In this document: in pieces, positions 49,678 to 62,000 of the stretch | How positions within the stretch are numbered: the stretch's first letter is position 1 | Layout: each line of letters starts with the position of its first letter | Source of the DNA: Oasisia sp. SBJ-2009 | Taxonomy: Eukaryota; Annelida; Polychaeta; Sabellida; Siboglinidae | Length of the DNA: 64,000 bases | Assembly (NCBI GenBank): GCA_964017155.1 | Contig: OZ024856.1 | Span: 39,284,409 to 39,348,408 of the forward strand | Direction of reading: 5' to 3' | The notes under the pieces: model-generated | Database searches by the model: none | Seen by the model: only the letters and a program-made list of their open reading frames with translations | Told to the model about the DNA's origin: nothing | Made by a program: the position numbers and the translations under genes

Positions 49678-50014
49678 ATGATGGCATATGAGCAACGTCA
49701 GAACTTGGGGATAAAATTGGAGCGTGACTGTTCGATGTTTTCCTCATCATGTGGTGGCATTACTGGGCTTGGCCTGTCGCTGAATGGCTACGATGACATC
49801 GATACTATGAACTTGCCATACCGCGGGGAAGATGGGGACCTCAGCTGTGGAGCTTCGTCTCCGGAGAGCTTTGAGGACAAGGCAAGCATGGACAGTGAGG
49901 GGTGTGACAGCCCCAATCGCCTGTGTCTAGTGTGTGCAGACATTGCCTCAGGCTTCCACTATGGCGTCGCATCTTGCGAGGCGTGTAAAGCATTCTTCAA
50001 ACGAACCATTCAAG
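49678..50014 (+). CDS. ERR: ERR copy 2 exon: N-terminal domain and zinc finger 1
   Basis: Starts [20 protein letters not shown]; an in-frame TGA two codons upstream fixes the start. Zinc finger 1 reads [20 protein letters not shown] then [11 protein letters not shown]. The EACKA P-box is that of the ERR/ER group and specifies AGGTCA. Ala87 replaces the glycine that normally follows the second cysteine (CGD in most nuclear receptors). It ends in phase 1 with donor GTAGGA at 50015. The open frame beyond it to 50175 is intron. Confidence 0.97.
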
Positions 50015-53000
50015 GTAGGAAGCAAGTTTTATATTTTGCTCGTGTTGTGTGTAAAATATGTCTTAACAACCATTTCAGCCCGGCAAGTCTGCAAAGGCAT
50101 GTTGTCGTCCACGGCGGGTTGTTTAAATTGAAGAAATGGATTTGGAGACAGAGAAGCAGTTACCTAAAGTTGTAATTTTTGGTAATACCTCGTCATTGTT
50201 GAATAAAATATGATTTGGTAGGACACTTCTTAAGACAGAGTCTTACAGAATGTGAACATAGCAAGGCTCTTGAGAATTTTTATTTAAATATGCTAATAAT
50301 ATATTCTGCACATTTCATTTTGCTTTCTCAGAACAATGTTATACCATCCGTCGATGTGATTCCTTATGAGCTGTACGCTGCAAAATACATGGACCAAAGT
50401 GAATTCCTTCAAAATTAGATCTGCCTTTTAATATAAAGTGTCACTCAATATCGATGCAAATTTCAGAAAATTGCTCAAGGATTTGGTGCAACAGAAATGC
50501 TAAAACTTAGCATTTCTAGAACAAATAATATTATATGTTCTATTTTTAAATATCGTCAAATTAAGCAATTTTTTCTGGGAATGCAGCCATCAAATGTTAA
50601 ACTAATTATTCCGTGGCTGTTGGGTATGAAAATTTACTTCCAAAATAAAAATAATTGCTTCTTGTCAGTTGTCACACTAACGGTTGTCTTGTATATATTA
50701 TTGAAAATGGACAATGTTCACCAGGACATGTCACCAAGACCCTGTGACAGTGTCATCAAAATAGTGTCCTCATAGTGTCAGAATCCTCAGTAATGATGCA
50801 GTAATTTTTGGCATTTTAAAAACACCCAAGGTTAAATTTAAAAACAAACTCTAAATTATAGATTTTACTCATGAACTCGTGATCTTATTGAAATGATTCC
50901 CGTGATGAAAACAATTATTGTCCTTGTTCGTGACTCGCAGCACTTGCGAAATTAGGATAATGCTGCATCTGCAAAGTTATATATAGGTTTGGCTGATGCA
51001 ATAATAGATTTTTTATTTTGGTTCCACCAGTCGTTTATGTAACAAGTGTCACAGCCACTGAGCCACGGTCATAAAAAGTAAAGTCATTTACAGCAGTTGT
51101 CACTTGATAGTGATGTTTCCATGGTGTTATGTAAATTCGTTTTCGACCATCCTGTATGGCTGTATCAAATAGTATCGTGCATGAAAATAGAAAGTTGCAC
51201 GAAGCATAACTGATTGAAGATTATGTGTTCATCCATGAATGTATTATCAGTGGAAACTTGGGTATTTCTTTCATTTGGATGCTTTTGACATTGATCAACT
51301 GAAAAGCACTTTTTCACACAGTTGTGTATAGTAATACCAATAGTTTGATCTATAAATAAGTTAAAACACAGTAGGTCAGAATACCACAAAGATAAAATTA
51401 TTGTGCACTTCCTTCAAATGGTGTCAAGATTTTAAAAGTTATTGGTGATTTCTAAAGACTGACATGTATTACACTGAACCTTTTAATCCCCACTGCAATA
51501 TGAAACTAAATTATGACACCTGCGTACATACAGTATTACCAACTTATAGTTTGCCAGATCTGCTCCCTTTGAACTATACAACTTAATATTTATAGTACAT
51601 ATATTATACAAATCACTGATATCAGTTGTATACTTACATACTCCATGACGATGTCATTATACTATATCAATTTACATTCAGTTAGAAAAACTTAGAATTA
51701 CTTTAAAAATAGCTCTATCACTAGGGCTTTATACAGATCAAATGTTTGCCAGTCACACATTTTGTTGGTGGATATATGCATGTTAACTAATGTACATATC
51801 AACCAGTTGAGATGTGTTTTATGACATGAAATCAACTACAAACACACACGTGTGACCCACTTTCAAGGCATAACTGACAATATCTATCATTTTTATGACT
51901 GCTACTTATTTTTTACCTGTCCAGTTACATTTCTACCAGTCCACAACAGGTTGTACCCATCCAAATGACTGGAGGATAGTGCTGTGCATAGAGCTATGTC
52001 TATCCCAGTAGGAAAGTGTTAATTTTGTTGTTGTTCCGCCAGGTCAAATTGAGTACACATGTCCTGCCACTGGCAATTGTGTGATCACGAAGCGACGGAG
52101 GCGAGCGTGTCAAGCCTGTCGCTTCCAGAAATGTTTACGGATGGGGATGCTCAAGGAAGGTGAGTCGATTTTACCGGCACTGTCTGTTCACGTGGATATT
52201 CACTGAACACATGGATGTTATAAATAATGTGTCTGAATATTGACAAACTGTGGCTTTATCTGAACGGGTTGCATCCTGCAAAACTAGTTCTAGTAATTTC
52301 CAACACTCAGGAAGGTGCTATAACTCTGTGTGTATTAGTCCTTTCACTTACAGAGTTTCATCAGAGCATTGATGACATTTTTAGCTATTTCATGTTTCAT
52401 AGTTTGAGTAGAACAGTTTAATTGCATGTTCACTGTGTATATGTAAGAAGCTGAAACCATTTGAAGAAGACTGACCCATGTCCATTGGTTGTAGGCGTGC
52501 GCAAGGATCGCGAGCGTGGCGGCCGGTCCAAGTACCCTCGCAGTCCCAAACAGTTTGTACTTCCTGTCGGTGTGAAAAGTCCACCGGTGGAGACGATGCC
52601 GCCCCACGTACAAAGTAAGCGCTGTCTTATTGCGACTTACCCCGTTATATCTCCATTCGCTGGCTTCCCAACAACTACAGCGGGGGTCATGACCTGTGAC
52701 CAGTGACCTGCGAGAGAGAGCAGTGGTAACATCTTTCTAAATAACTTCAATAACCGTATAACGGATAACGTGAAAATTTCGCTGTAGTAAGATGTAACGA
52801 CATGTTCACATAACATAAAAGTTTCCTGTATGTTATTTTGTGACTAGCTTATAGAATTGTGTAAATGTTGACGAGAAGGGACGCAGTCTGTGTACCTGAC
52901 TGTGGAGTAACGTGCTAGTCTTGCAAACGGAAACAAAATCACACTGTTTGGCAGATGATCCTGTCTATGTCTGTTGCCATCGGTGATACGAAGCAGCAAT

Positions 53001-56000
53001 ATCTGATATTGCTGTGTGTTTGTTTTGTTGCCCGAAAGCCTTGTTGCATTGCAGGGAGATGGCCGAGGACCGCCACTCTCGGTCAGCCTCGGCCAGCCTC
53101 GAGGTGCAGGAGTCCACAGCCTCTAGTTACAGTGGTTGGACGGCCTGCACCTCATCGTTGTTCCCGCGCCCGCCGCGCCACGGGGCGTCGTGGGCGGGGG
53201 TGAGTTTACTACTCACCCTCCCGTCCAGACGCACAGCAGTCTAAGAGAGGTAGGTGGCAGGACCTGCTCGACGCTTAGACTGCTCCCGGCTCTTAATTCT
53301 TGCTCCGACCGTCTCCTCTCGAGCCGCTCGGGGGCTCCTGGTTGTGTTAGTTGGGAGGCTGATGCCTGTGCCAGTAGATCAATGTGGGTTTAGTCTGACA
53401 AAAATCTTGAAATCCCAATTAAAATACTTTATCGCCAAAAAAATTAAGCTATTTAAACCGGACGTCGCAAAATAAAAAAAATTAAAACTATTTAAACCAG
53501 ACGTGTACTAACTAGTCAGGCAAATTATTTTTTAAGAATGATGAAGAAAAGTGTTGATAGCAGAATTAAATTCAGTTGTTGAAATGACATTGTATTCTAA
53601 TCTCACGTAACTTATGTGCCAATACCAGGGTAGTTGAAACCAATTTTACAGGGAAATTAAGTGGCTGTTAAAGATAAAAAACAGTCATAAGGCAAATGGT
53701 TAAATGAAAATGTAGGTTAGAGTAAGCGCAAGTGTTGTAATTGAAATGTGCGCAGCTACTTTGAGTTAGTCTGAGCTACAGCAGCAAGGGGTGTCTGCCA
53801 TGTCGCAGCTGGCTGAAGCTGTACTCGGTGTCTGTGTACCCTGGACTTGGACTTTGCCACTTAATCTCATGATAGTTGTCAGGCCAAGTTAGGTATGTGC
53901 CATGCCTAACGCACCGCACCACTCGACCGAACTTTGTCTTCATTGTCAAAGATTGTCAGTGTTAGTTTGAGAAAGCCGTCCCAGCAGTGTCATAACAGTC
54001 GCTGTCAGTGAGGGGATTGTCCAGACGTGTGAACAGAGCCATCTATTATGGCGTTGGATGGAAAGAGTATACGTTTGTGAGATGTTGTGAATACACCTTA
54101 CGGTGTGTGTAAACAAATGCCCGCTGCATTCCTGTGTGGCTGCGGACACTAGTTGTTGCGTACAGTGGCATTGTGTAGAGTTGGTAATGAAAGTGGCAGG
54201 TAAGTATGTTAGCGTTTGGGAAGCCGGCTATTAGCTGTGTCACGCAACATGTATTTTGTTTTGTGTGTATTTGTGGGTGAGAAATAACGGTGATTTGGGT
54301 GAGATTTAGGATGCAACTGATAGTAGGTGTGGGTAGATGCAGCCACAGCCAGTGTTTGCATTAGGGGCAATGCTGCGGTGTTTGTTTTCTGTTCTGACTA
54401 TTCTTGGCGTAGCCTAGTTGGTTGTGGCATCTCTACAATGTATGTTCTCCTGCCACGCACACATTTTTGTTGTGATGCCAACTTGGTTACCATGGTAATA
54501 TGTATTGGCTCAAACAAAAATATTCAGAAATTGGTTTGATCAAAATATGTGTTGTTGAAAGTTGATATCAACAATCTTGGTAAATGTCATTCAGTTGAAT
54601 ATGCCTGCATTGTTCAGAAGAAGAAAGTGACCTTGTTGCTGTTTCCCGATATATATTACCAATCCTGCGATTTTGGTATCGAGTTAAATAGCAGAGTGAG
54701 AACTCAGTTGGAAGTATTCCAACATTGTCTGTATTAATGGGTAATGGGAATAAAGATAACAAGGGTACTGGTTGATCCAGCAAGCGAAGATAATATAGAT
54801 AACAAACATAGATAACAAACATAGATAACAAACGTAGTGCTCATGAGATAACTCAATAAGTTGCTGATCCTTCTTCCCTCACGTTGCAGATAATAAGATT
54901 TTGGCGGCTCTGCTGAGTATCGAACCCGAGAAGGTTTACGCGATGCCCGACGCTTCGTTGCCGGACGACGAATACAAGCTGATGGCCACACTGTCGGACC
55001 TCGCTGACCGGGAACTCGTAGCAACAATTGGCTGGGCCAAACAAGTGCCAGGTCAGTGCTTGAGACTTGGGTATTAGTATCTGATTACTGTGTTAGCACA
55101 TCACTGCACCAGTTCACTAACAATCTTACGAACTCGTAGGCACAATTTGGCCCTTTACAATTGATTTCGCTTCAAACATTGACCTCATACACTGAAAACT
55201 GTCAGTTCCATCTCAGTGACACATTTCCTGATGTGTCACAGAAATTATGTTCTCTGTGACATGGATGGGTCGTTTTGTTTTTTTAAAAAGCCCCTTAGAT
55301 TTAACAATGTATTTAACATATAATAAGTTTAATGATATATTAATTTTATTATCCTGTAATAAGTATGAGGTAAATGACCTTAATCCCTTAATTTCATATT
55401 TTTATTGTTGGAACGTCTTTGTTTTTGTCTGCTGTGTGATTGTTCTGCTCCAACTAATAGTTTTGTTTCCTTTGTTTTTCTTTTGGTGACAGTCGCTTTC
55501 TTGACGTCATATGTTTACTGTCTTCTTTAACCTGAGTGTTCTTAAATGTCATTCTAAAAGCACTACTTGATGGCACCTGTAATTAAATTAATTTGTTTGA
55601 ACACAAGTTTTCTCTCTAAAAATTCATGAAGGCACTCCTAACAAAGACCAGTTACGTGGTGAATGTTTATAGACGGGAGCCATACAGACGATGATTTTGA
55701 AGTGACGTGTGTTAATCAAGGGTGTAAATGCAGCTGTTGAGAATTACGCTTAGTTTTGCGAGTGAAAAGTTGTGTAAGATATTTTCAGACTACACCAACC
55801 AAGTTCCACTGTGAATAGCCAGTTTGCTGATGACATATTTATCATGTCAATATCTGCTTAGCACCATAGCTTTATGTAGAGACCCGTCCACCCATCATTT
55901 GGACATGTAAAAACTAATATGGATGGGTAGAAATATGGGTGAGTGGTGGATGGGTAAAAAATGAAGGAGCAAAAAATGTCTTCCAAAACCGTAGATATTG

Positions 56001-59000
56001 TTAGTTATGCCTTGAAAGAGAGTGTAAATGGTGTCATACGTGTGTTTGTAGCCCATTTCAGGTCATCAGGCACGTTTGTAAAGTAGCTTCACAGTTAACA
56101 TCCATGTGTCCACCAAACCATGTGTGACTGGCAATAATTGTATCCTGCATAAAGCCCTGCTTAGCACTGCCATTGCTACAATGCTGTCCTTGTGTTGTCA
56201 ATTTGCTGATGGCATGCTTTGTCACAGATGTTGTCTTGACCCTGACACTGCCAGCTACAAATTATTCTACAAGTTATTCACTGTCTGAACCATGCTGATT
56301 TATAATACTTAGGGGGACATTGTGGTCATTGTAGCCTTGGTGATTATCTAGACTATATGAGCCTAGTATGTCTGTCTTGACTCAGACCAAAGTTACATTG
56401 CACGTTGGCAGCATAAATTCTAATTTGACATGTGAGAACGGCTCGGACCACATTTCTCTGATCTACACATTCAAGTAATGGAAGGCACAAGAAATTATGG
56501 GCGTTTGTCCATGGTTAAGGCTGAGCAAAGTTTTCCATTGTTTAAACCGCCAGAGCAACTGGCTACAGACACCATTTCTTCTCGACCAGAGTGGTTAAAA
56601 TATGGAACTCCCTGTCAGATGACACAGTTCAGGCCAGGACAGTAAACGAACTGAAGTCACGCCTCCGAAGAGATTGGAGAGGTCACCCAGACCTGTATAA
56701 TTATATATTTTTTCAAATTAACCAGCTTGAAAAACCGGATAAAAAAACATGAAAAAATACATCAATAGAGAACTGCAACATCAACAAATAAATCTTGAGA
56801 CGGTCTCAATGCTCAGTTTGGGCAACCAGTCTTGAGGTAACATCTTGAGGTAAGGTTTTAATATGACAGTAGGATACCACTTGTTATGTATCTGCCCAGT
56901 GGCCAGTAACACTTGTTATGTGTCTGTTTTATTATATAACTCCACCCTGACAGTGGTTGTCGTGTGTTTTATTATATAACTCCACCCTGACAGTGGTTGT
57001 CGTGTGTTTTATTATATAACTCCACCTGACAGTGGTTGTCGTGTGTTTTATTATATAACTCCACCCTGACAGTGGTTGTCGTGTGTTTTATTATATAACT
57101 CCACCCTGACAGTGGTTGTCGTGTGTTTTATTATATAACTCCACCCTGACAGTGGTTGTCGTGTGTTTTATTATATAACTCCACCCTGACAGTGGTTGTC
57201 GTGATATGTGAACAAGGAAAATAGCTTGTTTGTTTTGGTTGTCGCTGACTGCTGTGTCCAGTAAGTAGGTATCTTGGCAAGTGTTGCACTGCGGCTAGGT
57301 GAAAGGTACCACAAATAGACTTGTTTCATAAGAGGCAGTAGATCACTGAACTTGTTATGTCTGTTTTAGTTTTACCTGGGCCCCAAACTAGGCTGATTTT
57401 ATGTTGTTCTAAGTTTGTAAGTGTTGTAAACTAAGCTGTGATCTTTAATATAACTGATAAATTGTTATTTTCATGGCGAGAGACATTTTGTTTTCTTGCG
57501 GGTAATGTTATTGACACTGATATTGGTATTCTAAGTGCCAGTCGATAATCTAAATCTGTCATTACATCTAAGAGGACAGTTGAGGTGAGAGGACAGAGTG
57601 AAGAGAGATTTAAATAAGTTAGAGGAAGATGAAAGGCTGTGGGGAGGAGGGGTGCTTACAGCAGGGGCTGTAGACAGAAGGGGGTGCTGACAGGAGGGGG
57701 TGCTGACAGGAGGGGGTGCTGACAGGAGGGGGTGCTGACAGTGACAGCTACAGCCACATTGGGGCTACAGTATCTACTGTCCAGGACCTCACCCCTGGAG
57801 AATCAACCACAATAAACTAACAACATAACGATGTAATGGTGCTATGATAGATGGGTTTGACTATATTTAGAATGTGCAGAAATAACTCGATTTATTGGCC
57901 GATGAAACATGCATTGTAGCCTTGGTCACCCTGGCCCCGTGTCAGTGTGTCACTGGGTCAGGTGAGATAAACATCAGCCTCGGTTGTGTTAGCCTCCAAG
58001 GATGACACTTTGGAGGGCCTCACCCAGGCAAGGCAGGGCAGCTATAATTAGACGTTTCTGGCAGAGTAGTTGCTTGGCTTTAGATATCGTCCTTTGTACT
58101 TTGTGTCTTCTGATGCTGGAGATAAAACAAGCAGTGTGCAAGTCATATACATTACTTAAGATTACATCTGCAGCGTCAGCATAGTTAGACAAGGACAGTG
58201 TGGCTGATGCACGAAGCACGTTCTACAGTCGACAGTAAGGCGTCTAGTTTTGGGTCATTTATTGTCAGGTCATAATAATACAACTTAACGAGCCGTGCGG
58301 TTATCTGAGGGTCACTCGGGTACACGGCTCTTGCACTCTGGCCAATGGGCAGCTAGGGTGTCCAGTAAATTGGTCAGTTTACTTGAATGTCTGTCCTGTA
58401 TTGCTGCTGTCCAGGTATTGTTTAAATATCCCAAATATAAGATGTGTCGTGGTGGATAACGTGATATGATCTGACCCCGGTAGTTTGGTCTGGTATGGGT
58501 CTAGTTACCTAACCTGTCAGTCGCAGGTGTCTGAAGTCATTATAATTCACTATTTATTAAGTGTAAAATTTAAAATGTTACTAAAAATATCAGTATACTT
58601 CTCTGAACAATTGAGTTGCATAATTATCATCATAACAGTATAATTATTTAGCACACATTACTGTCAACATTAAACCGTTATAATAAGCTAATTTGTTGTG
58701 TACCCACAAAATAAAAAAGATATTTAAAATTCTACTAATTAAATATTATAGATATTATACACTTTTGAGTAACTGAAATTGAAATAAATACTAAGTACCA
58801 AATTGCAATGTTGTAAAATACAATTGTTTAATTATATTGAATACTATTATGACTAATAATTAATGAGACCAGCACACAGCTGTAATGACTAGAAGAGTCT
58901 GGAGACCAACTGTTGGAACCAACAGAATTCTAGTTCCAACATGAGAGTCAAATAATAACACTTCCTGTTTACAGAGTTGTGTGTGTAGACGGCAGGTCTG

Positions 59001-62000
59001 GCATGAAGTGACTGGGAGGTGTTCTGTTCGGGTCCAAAGTCCAGAGCTGTTGTCTATTGAACATTTTATTTTATTTTATTTATGCCGGTGGTAATATTCA
59101 GGGCTAAACAGTGTACATAGAAACGTGTTTTCAGTCCAGCTTTTTCTGATCATAAACTTGACATGGCTCACATTACTGACATTAGGTAAAGTGGGAAATG
59201 TAACCTGTGTGATTGGTGGAGGGGGGGGGCACATCACTAAATTGGGGGGGCACATCACTAAATTTGAGCACTTCTCAAGAATGAATATTAAGAGTTGCAG
59301 TTGAAATGTGATGTTTATGTTACTTTTATCCGTTGTAAATTGTAATGTTGTAGTGAACAGTAGCTGTCCAGTTACAAGTTACGTAATGCCACAGAGTAAG
59401 TTGTGTTGATGTTGTGGGATTAGGTCCAATCACAGGGTGGACATTAATGGTGCTCGGTTCCACAACTGCTTTCTGAATTGAATCACAAAAAGGTTCCTTT
59501 GATTATTAAATGACTGATTATTGAATCAAAAGAAAGGTTATCAAAAGAGCAACTAATCATTCTGACATGATTTGCAGATAATCGTTATGTCCTGAGGTTG
59601 TTTGAAGGTCGGTGTGACATCTGCACGTATGACATCGAGCGAACGACTTTGGGTTGTTATTGAGAAGTTGTGCGGTTTCTTTCTGGTGCCAAGTGGGCCA
59701 GCGGAGCGGTCTTTGTGTCCAGTTTTTGTTGACTCACTCTGCAGGGAGCTGCGTAATTAACATAACCAAGCAAATTATGTTTTGATTGACTCATGTCCTG
59801 CTTGTTAGGCCCAGTAGAGATAGAAGTATTCTCTTGGCGGGGAGCTGTGGTCGTTTACAGTACCTATTGGGCGTTAAGTACGGTGGTTTGTTTGATGAAT
59901 TGCTTGTGTTAAGTAATTGCCATTGCTACTGTTGCAATGTTTGTGTTGTTATTCTCAGTGTGTCAGGCTCAGTGGGGGTTGGCATTGTAGACGGCCGGGT
60001 GTTGTGAACGGTTCCCCTCTCATGCGTCCAAGCAATGCACTTTGGAGAATGATTGGTGGCTTGGAACGTGTTTCAACACTGGTCAACCTAGTCGTAGACT
60101 TGGTTTGTCACGAATGGGTGGTAGTTTGTCAATGAAGGTCACCAGTGACAGGCAAACACTCTGGGTCACGCATAAAGCGGAGGTTTATGGGTCATAAAGT
60201 AGCACGGCTTCGTTCGTGGAAAATTAGGTTGTTGTATTGTAGCGCTCCTGGCGGTTGATTTATTAAACGTGTGTGGTTTAATTTGAATGTGTTGGGTGTG
60301 TCAGTTTGCCCTTGGCTTGTTTTGTTGCACATTGCATGTCACGATACCCTTTTGCTCAGCATGGGTTGACATTATGTCTTGTGTCAGCATTAGCTTGGTT
60401 TCAATGTCACATTTCGGGTTGTATTGACAGTGAAAGAGACCAACCGTTGCCTTGACTTGGATGTGACGTCACTTTTGACCAAGTTGTGACCCAGTGTGAT
60501 AGTAATAAACCATCACAACCATCAGTCTCACCGCAGACGTCTAGGGTACAAACTGTCAACAAAAACCCAGTTGCTTCAGCTGTATAAATTAGATTTTGAC
60601 ATGATAAATTCTGAAACAAAATTGTTGCATAATGCCTGAATTCTTCCCGATATGCCTTAAATTATTGGGTCTTCTGTTAGTTTTTTTTCAATTCTAAGAA
60701 CCATAATATAAGCTTTGAATTTATGTTCGTTACGTAGTATGGTAGATGTCACCATTAAAATTTTACGTCACTTCATATTCTCAGTTAGGACATTTCACTA
60801 CATGTCAAAATATTTTGTTTCTCCAGAACATATCTAAGACAGTTCACTTGTGGTTATCCCAGACAAAACACAACCAGCCACACAGAACTTGTTTTCAAGA
60901 GACACCAACTAGCAATTATGAATGTGACAGCGATGACAGTTGCTGTCACCTCAAACTGTCAGCCTGCCCTATCTCTCCCTCCATCCCACTCCCCAGCCCC
61001 TCCCTCCGCCTCCCTGGAGTCTGCTGGGCAGTGACCTGTGAATGTCAAGGTCAAACAGGTGGTTCTCATAGTTTATGATCTTACATAACTCTGCTTTTTA
61101 CGGCTGTACATGTGTGACGCCTTTCTTATCCCAGTCCACAGTGCTGTTCTCAGAGGGGGCCATATCCTTGTCAGATTCGTCATAGTTCCAGGACACCTGT
61201 GACCCATGTGTACCAGTGGTGGTTACATAAGCGTAGCCGCAGCCAGAAGGGTTAACGTATTGTTAGTGTGTGATATGTAATGGCTTAGAAGCTTGTCGAA
61301 TACTATGTAGTTGTCAACTGTTATTGAGTGATCGTGTTCCTTTGAATCGGAGATAGTATTGTTGTGCGAGTACAGTTACTCCAGTCATTACTCACACTTT
61401 TGTTACTCCAGTCATTACTCACACTTGTGTTACTCCAGTCATTACTCACACTTGTGTTACTCCAGTCGTGTCTTTGAACCTTGCTCACACTGTGATAACT
61501 CACAATCGTGGTAATCAACTGACCGGCAATCATGTTGGCAACGGCTCATTTCCAGGCAGTATCCACATAAAACGGTCATAGTACAACTCGCATTGGGACA
61601 ACTTGTGGCATTCACTGGCTACAGTGGCGGCACCTAGTATGTCTAATGTGAATAAATAAATATTGAGTAGACTTAGTTTTCTGCAGCAGCACCATTATAT
61701 AAACACACCGTTAAGTTATGATACTTCTAAAACGTGATTTAACTTATTTAAAACTTGCTTATTTTAATGAGAATGAAAAATGTTGATGAAAAATAATAGT
61801 CTGACAGTTTTACTGAAGAGGTTTTGTTAATAAAACACCAACTTGTGCCTAGTCTGTTACAGCTCAGTTGTGATTTGATGTAATTTATACTTTGTAGTTT
61901 ACGACTGATTTTTACATTAACCCTTTGTGTCCTGCAGGCTTCCTCAGTCTGTCACTGTCAGACCAGATGGTTCTGCTACAAAGTACGTGGCTTGACATCC

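Larger units (their letters stand above)
52983..53306 (+). other. 324-bp block near-identical to 22324-22647
   Basis: The copy 2 counterpart of the conserved intronic block, with a single mismatch (53301) and no indels. The same splice sites are present: acceptor before 53055, donor at 53200, acceptor before 53229 and donor at 53250. Confidence 0.9.
55052..61937 (+). other. Large intron of ERR copy 2 between LBD exons
   Basis: 6.9 kb. It holds a LINE 3' fragment, a 40-bp minisatellite, short G-rich repeats, three perfect ERRE-type sites (55375, 60133, 61045) and two CREs (55502-55509, 60464-60471). No exon was recognised. The open frame 60746-61078 looks like chance. Confidence 0.6.
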
